Positions 40,250 through 49,946 are shown, numbered from the stretch's first letter. The stretch: 64,000 nt of DNA from Flavivirga aquimarina (GCF_030540835.1 NZ_JAUOEK010000117.1:23219-87218), one strand, 5' to 3'. Notes: generated by a model from the sequence alone, not told the origin. Made by a program: numbers and translations.

Positions 40250-41254
40250 TTGACTCACCACAAAACATACATAAAACGTTGTATTGAAATTGCTAAAAAC
40301 GGGTTAGGCTCTGTTAGACCTAACCCTATGGTGGGCTGTGTTATTGTTCACAAAGACAATATTATAGGAGAAGGCTACACAAGTTCTTATGGTGGTAATC
40401 ATGCAGAAGTTAATGCTATAAACTCTGTTACAGACAAAACCTTATTAAAAAAAGCAACTATATATGTAACTCTTGAACCTTGTTCACATTTTGGAAAAAC
40501 CCCGCCTTGTAGTGATCTTATTATCAGACATAAAATCCCAAACGTGGTTATTGGCTGTATAGATGATAATGTTAAAGTAGCAGGTAAAGGAATTAAAAAA
40601 CTTAAAGAAGCTGGGTGCCACGTTATAGTTGGCATATTAGAAGAAGTATGCAAAGATCACCATAAACGCTTTTTTACATTTCACAATAAAAAACGTCCAT
40701 ATATTATTTTAAAATGGGCAGAAACTAAGAATGGTTTTATAGCACCAAAAAAGAAAAAAGAACAAAAACCTGTTTGGATTACCAACACATATTCAAGACA
40801 ACTCGTTCATAAATGGCGGTCTGAAGAACAAGCCATTTTAGTCGGCACAAATACTGTTTTGCAAGACAACCCTACTTTAACGGTTAGAAGTTGGAAAGGC
40901 AACCACCCAATTCGGGTTGTATTAGACAAAGACTTAAAACTTTCCAAAGAATTTTCAATTTTTAATAATGACGCTAAAACTATTGTTATAAGCGAGAGTG
41001 CTATTGATTTTAGCAAACATTTGTCTCAGCAAATCTGTGATGTTTTATATAAAAATGATATCACTTCTATAATTATAGAAGGGGGACAAAAAACACTTCA
41101 AACTTTTATAGATGAAAATTTATGGGATGAAGCGAGAATCTTTACAGGAAATAATGAATTTAATGAAGGCTTAAAAGCACCCGAATTTTCAGGGAAATTA
41201 ATTTCTGAAGAAAAAATCATGACCGATATTCTCAAAATTTATAAAAATGATTAA
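40250..41254 (+). CDS. ribD: Bifunctional riboflavin biosynthesis deaminase/reductase
   Basis: A 334-residue enzyme for the second and third steps of riboflavin synthesis. The deaminase zinc site is H51-A-E53 in HAEVNAI with C78 and C87 in EPCSHFGKTPPC. The reductase domain starts near residue 150 (RPYIILKWAETKNGF) and has VGTNTVLQDNPTLTVR and IIIEGGQKTLQ. The start codon is TTG (40250); no better ATG precedes the conserved YIKRCIEIAKNGLG. It overlaps the HAD gene by 8 bp. Confidence 0.93.
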   Translation: MTHHKTYIKRCIEIAKNGLGSVRPNPMVGCVIVHKDNIIGEGYTSSYGGNHAEVNAINSVTDKTLLKKATIYVTLEPCSHFGKTPPCSDLIIRHKIPNVVIGCIDDNVKVAGKGIKKLKEAGCHVIVGILEEVCKDHHKRFFTFHNKKRPYIILKWAETKNGFIAPKKKKEQKPVWITNTYSRQLVHKWRSEEQAILVGTNTVLQDNPTLTVRSWKGNHPIRVVLDKDLKLSKEFSIFNNDAKTIVISESAIDFSKHLSQQICDVLYKNDITSIIIEGGQKTLQTFIDENLWDEARIFTGNNEFNEGLKAPEFSGKLISEEKIMTDILKIYKND

Positions 41255-41858
41255 AACTATTATTTTCGATTTCGGAAATGTATTTATTAATTTAGATATA
41301 GAAGGCCATGTACAACATGCGCTTAAAACTTTTGAAATAGATTCTTTTTCTGAAGAAATGATTGCTTTTAATAGTTTATATGAAGAAGGGCTTATTACTA
41401 CCGAAGAGTTTATCGCGTTTCATACCGAAAATTTCCCGAAAATTTCTACTGACGAATTCATTACTCTTTGGAATTTTATGCTAAAAGATTTCCCTGATCA
41501 TCGTTTAGATTTTTTAAAGCAGCTTAAATCAAATTCAAAATACAAGCTTATATTATTAAGTAATACAAACGAGCTTCATATTAATTGGGTTAAAGAACAT
41601 ATTCCTTTTTATGAAACATTTAAAAACTATTTTGATGCATTTTATTTATCACACGAAATTCATCTAAGAAAACCCAATCAAGAGATTTTTGAATTTGTAT
41701 TAAATGAACACAAAATAAATGCTGACGAATCCCTTTTTATTGATGATAACACAGATAACATTAATACCGCCAAGTCTCTAGGTATTAAAACATGGCATAT
41801 TAACCCCGAAACGGAGGATATCTGCAGTTTGTTTGAAACAAAAAGCAACTTATTCTAA
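41247..41858 (+). CDS. HAD-superfamily hydrolase
   Basis: A 203-residue phosphatase-like protein. The nucleophile motif is IIFDFGNVFINLD, motif II LLSNTNE, motif III Lys in RKPNQEIFEFVL, and motif IV FIDDNTDNINTAKSLG. The second acidic residue of the classical DxD motif is replaced by glycine (DFGN), as is common in a HAD subgroup that includes alpha-D-glucose-1-phosphatase YihX. It follows ribD with an 8-bp overlap. It may dephosphorylate a riboflavin precursor, but that is inferred from position only. Confidence 0.85.
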   Translation: MIKTIIFDFGNVFINLDIEGHVQHALKTFEIDSFSEEMIAFNSLYEEGLITTEEFIAFHTENFPKISTDEFITLWNFMLKDFPDHRLDFLKQLKSNSKYKLILLSNTNELHINWVKEHIPFYETFKNYFDAFYLSHEIHLRKPNQEIFEFVLNEHKINADESLFIDDNTDNINTAKSLGIKTWHINPETEDICSLFETKSNLF

Positions 41859-41864
41859 CTTTTT

Positions 41865-42491
41865 TTGACTGAGAAAGACACATACAAAACCATCGATATT
41901 GCTTCTAAAGAAGTACTATTTAAAGATAAAAACAGCAAATTCTTTGGGTATGCATTTCCTGTATTAAATGAAAACGACGTAAAACTTTATTTAGAAAAAT
42001 TAAAAAAAGAACATCATAGCGCAAGACATTGGTGTTACGCTTACCAATTAGGAACAGAAACAATATCTTATCGTGCCAATGATGACGGAGAGCCAAGTAA
42101 TTCTGCCGGCATGCCTATTTATGGGCAAATACAATCTTTTGATGTTACTAATATTTTAATTGTTGTGGTTCGATACTTTGGTGGTATTAAATTAGGTGTC
42201 AGTGGCCTAATTAACGCCTATAAATCGACAGCTCAATTAGCATTAGAACACTCTAATATTAAAGAAAAGACCATAAACATAGATTACCTTATCTCGTTTG
42301 ATTACAAAAACATGAATAAAGTAATGCGCATCATTAAAGAGAAAAACTTAAAAATTACCAATCAGGTATTAGAAATGGATTGCAACATTACTATTTCTGT
42401 GAGAAAAAAAGATGCATCATCTGTTTTTGAAAAATTCAATCATCTTTTCGAAGTTCATATTAAAAAAATAATTGAAAAGATTCCTTCATAA
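41865..42491 (+). CDS. IMPACT/YigZ family protein
   Basis: A 208-residue protein with the UPF0029 N-terminal domain: SKFFGYAFPV, HHSARHWCYAYQLG, DDGEPSNSAGMPIYGQI and VVRYFGGIKLGVSGLINAYK. A smaller ferredoxin-like C-terminal domain follows (DYKNMNKVMRIIKEKNLKI). The start codon is TTG at 41865, 6 bp after the HAD stop. The family is linked to translation and stress responses; its exact bacterial function is unsettled. Confidence 0.87.
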   Translation: MTEKDTYKTIDIASKEVLFKDKNSKFFGYAFPVLNENDVKLYLEKLKKEHHSARHWCYAYQLGTETISYRANDDGEPSNSAGMPIYGQIQSFDVTNILIVVVRYFGGIKLGVSGLINAYKSTAQLALEHSNIKEKTINIDYLISFDYKNMNKVMRIIKEKNLKITNQVLEMDCNITISVRKKDASSVFEKFNHLFEVHIKKIIEKIPS

Positions 42492-42599
42492 TTAACCATC
42501 GTTTAGTAAGTTTTCTCTTAAAATTATAAGATCTGCTATCATAAAACATCAAATAATGCCAATTAAATTTCAATTTGACTGGTATAATAGCTAGTTAAA

Positions 42600-42640
42600 T
42601 ACTCAGTCCCATCAGGTTTTTAAAAGCCAACAGACCTTAT
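42600..42640. repeat. Degenerate copy of the GACCTGCCAGG palindrome
   Basis: The segment keeps CAGGTTTTTAAAA and ends with CAGACCTTATTA, matching much of the perfect palindrome at 24850-24888 but with mutated arms. It lies in the gap between the convergent YigZ-like and thioesterase genes, which otherwise shows no gene. Confidence 0.45.
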
Positions 42641-42685
42641 TAGCATCAATCATTTCGAAATTTACCTGATATGAAACAAAATTAG

Positions 42686-43084
42686 CTATTCATCTAAAAG
42701 ATCTAAAAGATATTTAGGTGCTTTAGTTGGCCTGTTAGTTTTCATGTCAATAAACACTAAAGTTGTCTCGGCTGTTGTCAAAATCTCTCCTTTTAAGTCA
42801 GTTATTTCGTACTCAAATTCTATCCTTGCTGTTGGCCTTCTTTTTAGTTGAGTTTTTACATTAATTACATCATCATAACCTGCTGATTTTTTATAGTTTA
42901 TGTTTAAAGAAATTACCGGTAACATGATACCATTTTCTTCCATAATTTTATAAGAAATTCCTAATTTCCGCAACCATTCTATTCTCCCCATTTCAAGGTA
43001 TAATGCATAGTTGCCATGATAGACCACACCCATTTGGTCTGTTTCGCCATATCTCACTCTTATTTGTATTTTGTCGATTTTCAT
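42686..43084 (-). CDS. Acyl-CoA thioesterase, hotdog fold (YbgC type)
   Basis: A 132-residue single hotdog domain. The catalytic Asp is D16 in VRYGETDQMGVVYHGNYALYL (seen in parts), the signature of 4-hydroxybenzoyl-CoA thioesterase-like YbgC proteins. The later VFIDMKTNRPTKAPKYL tail is normal. The substrate acyl-CoA is not predictable. It is divergent from dnaA, with 188 bp between the starts. Confidence 0.85.
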   Translation of the reverse strand: MKIDKIQIRVRYGETDQMGVVYHGNYALYLEMGRIEWLRKLGISYKIMEENGIMLPVISLNINYKKSAGYDDVINVKTQLKRRPTARIEFEYEITDLKGEILTTAETTLVFIDMKTNRPTKAPKYLLDLLDE

Positions 43085-43207
43085 AGGGATAATTAAATAT
43101 TTTTTCGTAGTTTCGGCATGAGCTTAAACATGGGGAAAAAATTCTGTAAATTCAATAGTAAATCATTTTTTTTTTAAGAATTTTGTTCACATATTTGCGC
43201 AAGTAAA

Positions 43208-43217
43208 TTGTGAATAA
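43208..43217 (-). promoter_or_regulatory. Single DnaA-box-like site upstream of dnaA
   Basis: On the - strand it reads TTATTCACAA, matching TTATNCACA. It is the only clear box in the 188-bp gap before dnaA, so it may serve autoregulation; one box does not make an origin. Confidence 0.45.
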
Positions 43218-43272
43218 GGGGATTTCACTTCTCTTATTATTAAAACTAACCATTAAAACTAAAAAAAACTAA

Positions 43273-44700
43273 ATGAGTGTAACTGCGCAATCGGTATGGG
43301 ATAATTGTCTTGAATTTATAAAAGATAACATTCAACCGCAAGCATATAAAACTTGGTTCGAACCTATTATAGCAGTTAAACTTACTGATAATGCATTAAG
43401 TGTTCAAGTTCCCAGTAAATTCTTTTACGAATGGCTTGAAGAGCATTATGTAAAAATCTTAAAAGTCTCTCTAACAAAAGAATTGGGCGAAACTGCTAAA
43501 CTTGTTTACATTATAAAAATGGAAAACACGTATGGCAATAAACAACCTTTTACCGAAAAAATTCCAAGTTCGAATAGGAGTTCTGTAAAATCTCAAGATG
43601 TCGATATTCCTTTAAATAATAAAAGTCCAGAATTAAGAAACCCTTTTGTTATTCCAGGTATTAGAAATGTTAAGATTGAATCTCAACTAAACCCGAATTA
43701 CAGTTTTGAAAACTTTTTGGAAGGTGATTCCAACCGTTTAGCACGTAGTGCCGGATTAGCAGTTTCTGCTAAACCAGGAGGCACATCTTTTAATCCGCTT
43801 TTAATTTTTGGAGGTGTTGGTCTTGGTAAAACACATTTAGCACATGCTATTGGTGTTGATATAAAAGATAAGTATCCAGAAAAAACCGTGTTATATATAT
43901 CTGCAGAAAAATTTACACAACAATATATAGACGCAGTTAAGAAAAATAACAGGAATGATTTTATTCATTTTTATCAAATCATTGATGTATTAATTATTGA
44001 CGATGTTCAGTTCTTTTCAGGAAAAACTGGAACTCAGGATGTTTTCTTCCATATTTTCAACCATTTACATCAAAATGGCAAGCAGGTTATTTTAACTAGT
44101 GACAAAGCTCCGGTTGATATGCAAGATATTGAGCAACGCTTACTATCACGTTTTAAGTGGGGTCTTTCTGCCGAATTACAAACACCAGATTTTGAAACTA
44201 GAGTTTCTATACTTAAGAATAAATTATATCGTGATGGTGTTGAAATGCCAGAGGATATTGTTGAATATGTAGCTAAAAACATTAAAACTAATGTTAGAGA
44301 ATTAGAAGGTGCTATTATTTCATTAATAGCGCAATCTTCATTCAACAAAAAAGAAATTACTATTGACCTGGCTAGAGTCATCGTTGAAAAATTTGTTAAA
44401 AATACGAAGCGCGAAGTTTCAATAGATTACATACAAAAAATAGTGTCAGACTATTTCCAAATGGATATTGATACGTTACAATCTAAAACAAGAAAGCGCC
44501 ATATTGTGCAAGCACGCCAATTAGCCATGTTTTTTGCAAAAAAATTCACTAAAGCATCATTAGCGAGTATTGGTTCACAAATAGGAAAACGCGATCATGC
44601 TACTGTTTTACATGCTTGTAAAACGGTTGATAATTTATCTTCAACAGATAAACAGTTTAGAAAATATGTTGAAGATATCACCAAAAAGCTTTCTGTTTAA
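43273..44700 (+). CDS. dnaA: Chromosomal replication initiator DnaA
   Basis: A 475-residue initiator. Domain I covers about 1-90, a short linker follows, and the AAA+ domain begins with YSFENFLEGDSNRLA. Walker A is GGVGLGKTH (about 180-188), Walker B is LIIDDVQFF, and arginine-finger-region residues are in LLSRFKWGL. Domain IV ends with the DNA-binding signature KRDHATVLHACKTVDNL. It is complete. The genes after it run the same way (phosphatase, RsmI-like). Confidence 0.96.
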   Translation: MSVTAQSVWDNCLEFIKDNIQPQAYKTWFEPIIAVKLTDNALSVQVPSKFFYEWLEEHYVKILKVSLTKELGETAKLVYIIKMENTYGNKQPFTEKIPSSNRSSVKSQDVDIPLNNKSPELRNPFVIPGIRNVKIESQLNPNYSFENFLEGDSNRLARSAGLAVSAKPGGTSFNPLLIFGGVGLGKTHLAHAIGVDIKDKYPEKTVLYISAEKFTQQYIDAVKKNNRNDFIHFYQIIDVLIIDDVQFFSGKTGTQDVFFHIFNHLHQNGKQVILTSDKAPVDMQDIEQRLLSRFKWGLSAELQTPDFETRVSILKNKLYRDGVEMPEDIVEYVAKNIKTNVRELEGAIISLIAQSSFNKKEITIDLARVIVEKFVKNTKREVSIDYIQKIVSDYFQMDIDTLQSKTRKRHIVQARQLAMFFAKKFTKASLASIGSQIGKRDHATVLHACKTVDNLSSTDKQFRKYVEDITKKLSV

Positions 44701-44712
44701 AATTCACATAAA

Positions 44713-45165
44713 ATGACTAAAATTCTGATGGTATGTTTGGGAAACATTTGTCGTTCCCCTCTTGCCGAAGGTATTTTGAAATCTAAACTTTCCAGCGATT
44801 TATTCAAAGTAGATTCTGCAGGTACTGCCAGTTATCATATAGGTAGTTCTCCCGATAAACGTTCTATAGAAGTGGCCAGAAAATATGGATTAGATATTTC
44901 TAATTTAAAAGGGAGGCAATTTAAAACGTCTGATTTTGATGCCTTCGATTTAATTTATGTGATGGACGAATCTAACTATAGAAATGTTATTTCGTTAGCG
45001 AGAAATGATGAAGACAACGCAAAAGTAAAATTCATTTTAAACGAAATTTATCCAAATCAAAATTACGATGTTCCAGACCCCTATTATGGTGGAGATGAAG
45101 GTTTTGAAAACATTTATAAAATGTTGGATGAAGCTTGCGATATGATTGCTAAAACGCTGACTTAA
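44713..45165 (+). CDS. Low-molecular-weight protein-tyrosine phosphatase
   Basis: A 150-residue phosphatase. The P-loop is C8-L-G-N-I-C-R14-S in VCLGNICRSPLAEG, and the general acid Asp is in VPDPYYGG. Length and motifs are those of the LMW-PTP family, which in bacteria removes phosphate from tyrosine or arginine of proteins. It lies 12 bp after dnaA and 13 bp before the methyltransferase gene. No tyrosine kinase is seen nearby, so its substrate is open. Confidence 0.88.
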   Translation: MTKILMVCLGNICRSPLAEGILKSKLSSDLFKVDSAGTASYHIGSSPDKRSIEVARKYGLDISNLKGRQFKTSDFDAFDLIYVMDESNYRNVISLARNDEDNAKVKFILNEIYPNQNYDVPDPYYGGDEGFENIYKMLDEACDMIAKTLT

Positions 45166-45178
45166 ACGAAAAAGCTTT

Positions 45179-45892
45179 ATGAATACAGTTGGTAAGTTAT
45201 ATTTAATCCCTACAACTTTAGGCGAAAATGACCCGCTGGAAGTCTTACCAATAACTGTTAAACAAATAATTGAACAAACATATACTTATATAGTAGAAAA
45301 CGAAAAAACTGCTAGGCGTTTTATAAAAAGAATCACTCCAAACAAATCGCAACCGTCTTTAAACATGTTTCATTTAAACAAATTTACTGAAGCGAGCGAA
45401 TTACCAAATTTTTTAGTTCCTTGTCTAAAAGGAACCAATATAGGCCTTTTATCTGAAGCCGGATGCCCCGGTATTGCAGACCCTGGAGCTGATATTGTGA
45501 AATTAGCACATCAAAAAAACATTAAAGTGGTGCCTTTAGTAGGGCCTTCATCTATTTTAATGGCAATGATGAGTTCTGGTATGAACGGACAAAGTTTTGC
45601 TTTTAATGGTTATTTACCCATAGATAAAGGAGAGCGGAAAAAAGAGATCAAACGGTTAGAACGCCTATCTTTTGAACACAATCAGTCTCAATTATTTATT
45701 GAAACACCGTATAGAAATAATAAAATGTTGGAAGATTTATGCCATACTCTTGATAAAAACACTGAGGTATCTGTGGCATGTGACATTACACTAAACTCAG
45801 AATTTATAAAAACACAAACCGCAGGTGCATGGAAAAAAAATATTGTAGATCTTCACAAAAGACCTACAATATTTATTATACACAAAACCTAA
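45179..45892 (+). CDS. RsmI-like SAM-dependent methyltransferase
   Basis: A 237-residue tetrapyrrole methylase-fold protein, Bacteroidota version of the RsmI branch: GKLYLIPTTLGEND, IVENEKTARRFIKRI, LLSEAGCPGIADPGADIV, VPLVGPSSILMAMMSSGMNG and QLFIETPYRNNKM. RsmI methylates the 2'-hydroxyl of C1402 in 16S rRNA; the same role is plausible but this branch is shorter than E. coli RsmI. It converges with the lysozyme-like gene. Confidence 0.8.
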   Translation: MNTVGKLYLIPTTLGENDPLEVLPITVKQIIEQTYTYIVENEKTARRFIKRITPNKSQPSLNMFHLNKFTEASELPNFLVPCLKGTNIGLLSEAGCPGIADPGADIVKLAHQKNIKVVPLVGPSSILMAMMSSGMNGQSFAFNGYLPIDKGERKKEIKRLERLSFEHNQSQLFIETPYRNNKMLEDLCHTLDKNTEVSVACDITLNSEFIKTQTAGAWKKNIVDLHKRPTIFIIHKT

Positions 45893-45911
45893 GCTACCTG
45901 TGAGCCTTTCG

Positions 45912-46562
45912 CTAAATAGCTTTGGCTGCTTTATTTGGTTTAACGAAAGATGTATCATATCCAGAAAAACGCTTCATATAATGATATACGGTAGTACCAT
46001 ATCCATCTGCGAAATTATCTAAACCGTAACTTCTTAAATATTTTTTCACGTTACCGGGACCTGCTAAATGTGCTGAAGCTAGAATACCAGATTCTGTTAC
46101 TATGACACCATTGATTCGTTTTCCAACAAAATTCTTGATCTCACGTCTTAAAATCCATTTATTACGTTCGGCATTTGCAATAAAAGCACGCTCTTGAAGT
46201 TTTGGATTCTTTAAAAATTTAGCAGAATTCTTAATTCCGATCATTCTTAAAGTTTCCTTTCCGAATTGATACTTTCCTAAATAACCAAATGTGTTTACAG
46301 AAAAGTAGTCACCACCGGACTCTTTAAAAGCCAATGCTTCTTTAAATCCAACAAACGACTTTCCTAAATAAGGAGTAAATGGTTCATTAGACGCTAACAA
46401 ATCAAACTCTTCATCTGCATTATCACGCACTGTATAATTTAAGTCTAGCCCTTTTGTAGAGTACTTACTTAAATCAACCGTCTCATTAGATGAAAACGAG
46501 ATACTTAATATAAAACATATTGTAAGCGTGAGGGTCATAATACTTGCAATATTCTTTACCAT
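45912..46562 (-). CDS. Exported lysozyme-like (transglycosylase-type) protein
   Basis: A 216-residue protein with an N-terminal hydrophobic signal (IASIMTLTLTICFILSISFS). The core has FKEALAFKESGGDYFSVN and FGYLGKYQFGKETLRMIG, like the ESGG motif of goose-type lysozymes and lytic transglycosylases with its catalytic Glu, and later GILASAHLAGPGNVKKYL. It probably cleaves peptidoglycan strands in the periplasm. Similar proteins are often labelled LysM proteins, but no LysM repeat is visible here. Confidence 0.7.
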   Translation of the reverse strand: MVKNIASIMTLTLTICFILSISFSSNETVDLSKYSTKGLDLNYTVRDNADEEFDLLASNEPFTPYLGKSFVGFKEALAFKESGGDYFSVNTFGYLGKYQFGKETLRMIGIKNSAKFLKNPKLQERAFIANAERNKWILRREIKNFVGKRINGVIVTESGILASAHLAGPGNVKKYLRSYGLDNFADGYGTTVYHYMKRFSGYDTSFVKPNKAAKAI

Positions 46563-46672
46563 AATTTTAAATTTTTTCAGCGTATTTTAATGTAAAATAC
46601 CCCTTCAAATTTCAGCGTGCAAAATTAGGCTTTTTTTGAATATTCTCAAAATTTATCGATTATGTGCATTTT

Positions 46673-47584
46673 TTAGTTGTAGAATAGATGAAATACACAC
46701 TTATTTTTATTGATTTCTAATGTAGGGAATGGTATTTTTACCATATTAAAAACGTCTAAAACTGATCTCAAAAACTTTGAATTCGTCCTAATCGCATTCA
46801 AATTTACATCAAAACTCAAATAGTATTGACGTATTCTAGAATTAGTTGTTAACACCTGATTGTCAACAACTTTAGAACCAGAAAGCATACCATCTGCACC
46901 ATAACCTACAGCTATATTTAACCATTTTGGAATATTACTTTCTTTAAAAAAGGAATGTAGGTTAGCACTTAACCAGTAAGTTTGTCCATTATAATCTTTC
47001 AATATTTGCTCTAAAAAGGTTTCTCCCAACTTATCTGGGCTTATATTGGCATACTTAGTTTGATGAAAAGAGTACTTTAAGGCAATTCTCTGTTCTTTCC
47101 ATAACAATTCTTGCCCTATATATAAACCTGTACCAGCTGCATTGGCCGCAATATCTCCCCATGAAAAACCCCATTCTTTTGAGTAACCATCTAATACTTC
47201 TACAGCCGTTAAAAATCCAAAACCTAAAGTTGCTCCATATATTAATTGATCTTCTTTTCTTACCCCACTCCAATTTAAGAGTTGCGCCCCATGTTTTCCT
47301 ATTTGATACGATGTGAATACATGCCCCATTTTATCCATTTGAAGCCATTCATTATTATCATTAACTGTATGAAACTTTGACCGATCGAAGTCTGCATACC
47401 AAAGCTGATTTAATCCTATTAAAGTGAGACCTGCTAACGAGGCTTCCGAAATAATAACTGCATTTCGTCTTGCTTTATTAAGTGTGTCACTAGGTGTTAA
47501 AAAGTCATTTAGCCTAGACTGTGAATAAGAAAGAGATGTTAATAGCGTAAATAAAAGAATATATTTTATTTCAGAGCGCCTCAC
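46673..47584 (-). CDS. DUF2279 family exported protein
   Basis: A 303-residue protein with a signal peptide (YILLFTLLTSLSYSQ). It contains the DUF2279 core: MDKMGHVFTSYQIGKHGAQLL, GATLGFGFLTAVEVLDGYSKEWGFSWGDIAANAAGT (seen in segments). These are probably a membrane-embedded or envelope protein of unknown role. It starts one base after the mltG stop on the - strand, so both are in one operon with a GNAT gene and dapF. Confidence 0.75.
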   Translation of the reverse strand: MRRSEIKYILLFTLLTSLSYSQSRLNDFLTPSDTLNKARRNAVIISEASLAGLTLIGLNQLWYADFDRSKFHTVNDNNEWLQMDKMGHVFTSYQIGKHGAQLLNWSGVRKEDQLIYGATLGFGFLTAVEVLDGYSKEWGFSWGDIAANAAGTGLYIGQELLWKEQRIALKYSFHQTKYANISPDKLGETFLEQILKDYNGQTYWLSANLHSFFKESNIPKWLNIAVGYGADGMLSGSKVVDNQVLTTNSRIRQYYLSFDVNLNAIRTNSKFLRSVLDVFNMVKIPFPTLEINKNKCVFHLFYN

Positions 47585-48642
47585 TATTTATAAATACCTT
47601 GAGATGATAAATAACGACGATAAGCTCTGGCATTTACATTATGCTGTGTTAAAGTTTTAGCAAATTTATGGTAACCAAACCGTTTAGCATCGGCAGCAAA
47701 ATATAAATATTTATGCTTTTCATAATTTAAAACAGCTTCAATAGCCGAAATATCAGGCATAGCAATTAAACCAGGTGGTAATCCTGCATTTATATATGTA
47801 CTATATCTACTATAAGGAGATGATTCAACTTCTTTTTTATGAATATCCAAAACACGTTTAATAATAGTGTTTTTATATTTAGGTAATTTATAAGCTGCAA
47901 ATTTAACCGTTGGATCTGCCTGTAATAACATTCCTATTTTTAATCTATTTATATAAACACCAGCTATTCTAGGTTGTTCTGTTGCTTGCTTAGATTCTTC
48001 ATATACTATAGAAGCTAATGTTATGACTTCATCTTGAGATAAATTAATAGCTTTGGCTTTGTTTTTTCGGGCATCTGTCCAAAAACGATTATACTCTTTA
48101 AGCATGCGACTTCTAAACATTTCTGCAGAGGTATTCCAGAAAAACTCATAACTATTAGGTAAATACATCCCTAATGCGGTGGCCTCATTAAAATTATTCT
48201 CTGTTAAAAAAGAAGTATCTTTCATAGCCTTTAGCAAAGACACACTATCTGCTTCAATTTGTGTTGCTATACGCCCAGCCAATTTTTCTAGAGTTTCTTG
48301 ATTATTAAAAGAGACTTTAACCGGTATATTCTTGCTACGAATAGAATTAATAATATCATTATTACTCATGTCCTTTTTAATAGCATACTTCCCAGCTTTA
48401 ATATAAGTCGTATATTTCTTTTGTTCGGCTAAATCATCAAAAGAATCAATGTCATCTAACAACGGGGTTAATTGATTTCTAACATCTTCATAAGTTGATT
48501 CAGATGAGATAAAAACATAAGCTGTATCATTGTTAAATGCCGTATTTGGTTTTAGCATAGCTTTATATACAAAATTTGCAAAAAACGCAGCAACCACTAA
48601 TCCTATGACAACTATAGCAAGAAGTATCTTTTTTATATACAT
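47584..48642 (-). CDS. mltG: Endolytic murein transglycosylase MltG
   Basis: A 352-residue inner-membrane enzyme (one helix at about 5-27) that cuts nascent glycan strands. The YceG domain has VITLASIVYEESKQATEQPRIAGVYINRL, with the catalytic Glu in YEES, then LLQADPTVKFA, INAGLPPGLIAMPDISAIEA and the C-terminal YLYFAADAKRFGYHKFAKTL (all in segments). It is complete. Neighbours in the same operon are the GNAT and dapF genes upstream. Confidence 0.92.
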   Translation of the reverse strand: MYIKKILLAIVVIGLVVAAFFANFVYKAMLKPNTAFNNDTAYVFISSESTYEDVRNQLTPLLDDIDSFDDLAEQKKYTTYIKAGKYAIKKDMSNNDIINSIRSKNIPVKVSFNNQETLEKLAGRIATQIEADSVSLLKAMKDTSFLTENNFNEATALGMYLPNSYEFFWNTSAEMFRSRMLKEYNRFWTDARKNKAKAINLSQDEVITLASIVYEESKQATEQPRIAGVYINRLKIGMLLQADPTVKFAAYKLPKYKNTIIKRVLDIHKKEVESSPYSRYSTYINAGLPPGLIAMPDISAIEAVLNYEKHKYLYFAADAKRFGYHKFAKTLTQHNVNARAYRRYLSSQGIYK

Positions 48643-49167
48643 TTAATTATTTATAAGCTGAAATAAATATTCATTTTTGTAGGAACCACTACTGTGAATC
48701 CAATCTTTTTTAAGTCCAATTTTTTTAAACCCTTGGTTTGTAAAAAGCTTGATACTAGCTTCGTTTCCTTCAGCAATATTACAATACAACTGATGCAAGC
48801 CCAAATGTGTAAAACTATAATCGGTTAATAGTTTAAGAGCTTCGTAGCCATACCCTTTCCCCCTATCATTTGTTTCTTTAACTAAAATACCAACACCAGC
48901 TCTTCCATTTTTAAAATCGAAATCGAATAAATCGATCATGCCCAAAGGCTCGTCTTTATAACTCGAAATGACAAGTCGTAATTGCTTAACTTCAAAAATA
49001 TCTTTATGTGCTTGTTCTAAATACCGCTTTATTAAATATTTCGAATATGGCGTTATAGTATTACTAATTTCCCATATAGCTTCGTCATTTTCAATAGCAT
49101 GAATAAACTCTAAATCTTCTGGTTCTAAAGCTCGTAAATATATATTTTCTCCTTTTAAAGTAATCAT
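48643..49167 (-). CDS. GNAT family N-acetyltransferase (RimJ/RimL type)
   Basis: A 174-residue enzyme of the RimJ/RimL type: IYLRALEPEDLEFIHAIENDE, GVGILVKETNDRGKGYGYEAL with the acetyl-CoA loop RGKGYG, and NIAEGNEASIKLFTNQGFKKIG. Such proteins acetylate ribosomal proteins, antibiotics or small amines; no substrate is indicated. It overlaps dapF by 4 bp and its stop abuts mltG. Confidence 0.83.
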   Translation of the reverse strand: MITLKGENIYLRALEPEDLEFIHAIENDEAIWEISNTITPYSKYLIKRYLEQAHKDIFEVKQLRLVISSYKDEPLGMIDLFDFDFKNGRAGVGILVKETNDRGKGYGYEALKLLTDYSFTHLGLHQLYCNIAEGNEASIKLFTNQGFKKIGLKKDWIHSSGSYKNEYLFQLINN

Positions 49168-49937
49168 ATAGAGCCTTTAAAAACAAGTTTAGCAGCTCCT
49201 ATAAGCCATACGTTTTTGTATATTCCGTTTTCAACTTCAAAAGACACTTGTAATTCGCCACCCTGTACCTGAAGCGTTATAAGATGCTCTGCTGTTTCAT
49301 GAATAGCATGCATGGCTAAGGCAACAGCAGTAACTCCGGTTCCACAAGATAAGGTTTCGTCTTCTACACCACGCTCGTAAGTTCTAACTGCAAAAATTTG
49401 ATCGCTTATTTTTTTAACAAAATTCACATTACTTCCAGCTTCATTATATGGTGAACCATATCGTATTTTAGCGCCTTCGGTTTTTATATCAAATGTCTCT
49501 ATATTAGCTTCAAATTGTACATGGTGAGGCGATCCTGTATCTAAAAAAACATGATTGTTATATTTTTCAATAGTATCTACATCCAGCATTTGAAGTTTTA
49601 CAATATCACCATCAATGGTAGCATGGTGCAACCCATCAATAGCTTCAAAAACAGCCTTATTTTGTATAACACCTAATTGTTTAGCAAATGCGACTAAACA
49701 ACGCCCTCCATTACCGCACATAGAACTTTCGTTTCCATCAGCATTGTAATAAACCATTTTAAAATCTAAAGCGTCATGATTTTCCAATAGAATAAGTCCG
49801 TCAGCACCTATGCCAAAACGTCTGTCACATAAGTCAGCTACAAGTTTGGTATTATTTTTGTCGAAAGTTTGTTGACGATTATCAATCATCACAAAATCAT
49901 TTCCTGTACCTTGATATTTATAAAAAGTCTGTTGCAT
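49164..49937 (-). CDS. dapF: Diaminopimelate epimerase
   Basis: A 257-residue racemase converting LL- to meso-diaminopimelate for lysine and peptidoglycan. The catalytic cysteines are C74 in NESSMCGNGGRC and the one in ETLSCGTGVTAVA (about 206). I start at 49937 (MQQTFYKYQGTGNDF); an ATG 12 bp upstream overlaps the -7 box and is unlikely. It leads an operon with a GNAT gene, mltG and DUF2279. Confidence 0.94.
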   Translation of the reverse strand: MQQTFYKYQGTGNDFVMIDNRQQTFDKNNTKLVADLCDRRFGIGADGLILLENHDALDFKMVYYNADGNESSMCGNGGRCLVAFAKQLGVIQNKAVFEAIDGLHHATIDGDIVKLQMLDVDTIEKYNNHVFLDTGSPHHVQFEANIETFDIKTEGAKIRYGSPYNEAGSNVNFVKKISDQIFAVRTYERGVEDETLSCGTGVTAVALAMHAIHETAEHLITLQVQGGELQVSFEVENGIYKNVWLIGAAKLVFKGSI

Positions 49938-49946
49938 AATAATGCA

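Noticed and set aside
43085..43272. Replication origin next to dnaA
   Set aside because: Only one DnaA-box-like site is visible and no AT-rich unwinding element with box clusters; autoregulation is the safer reading.
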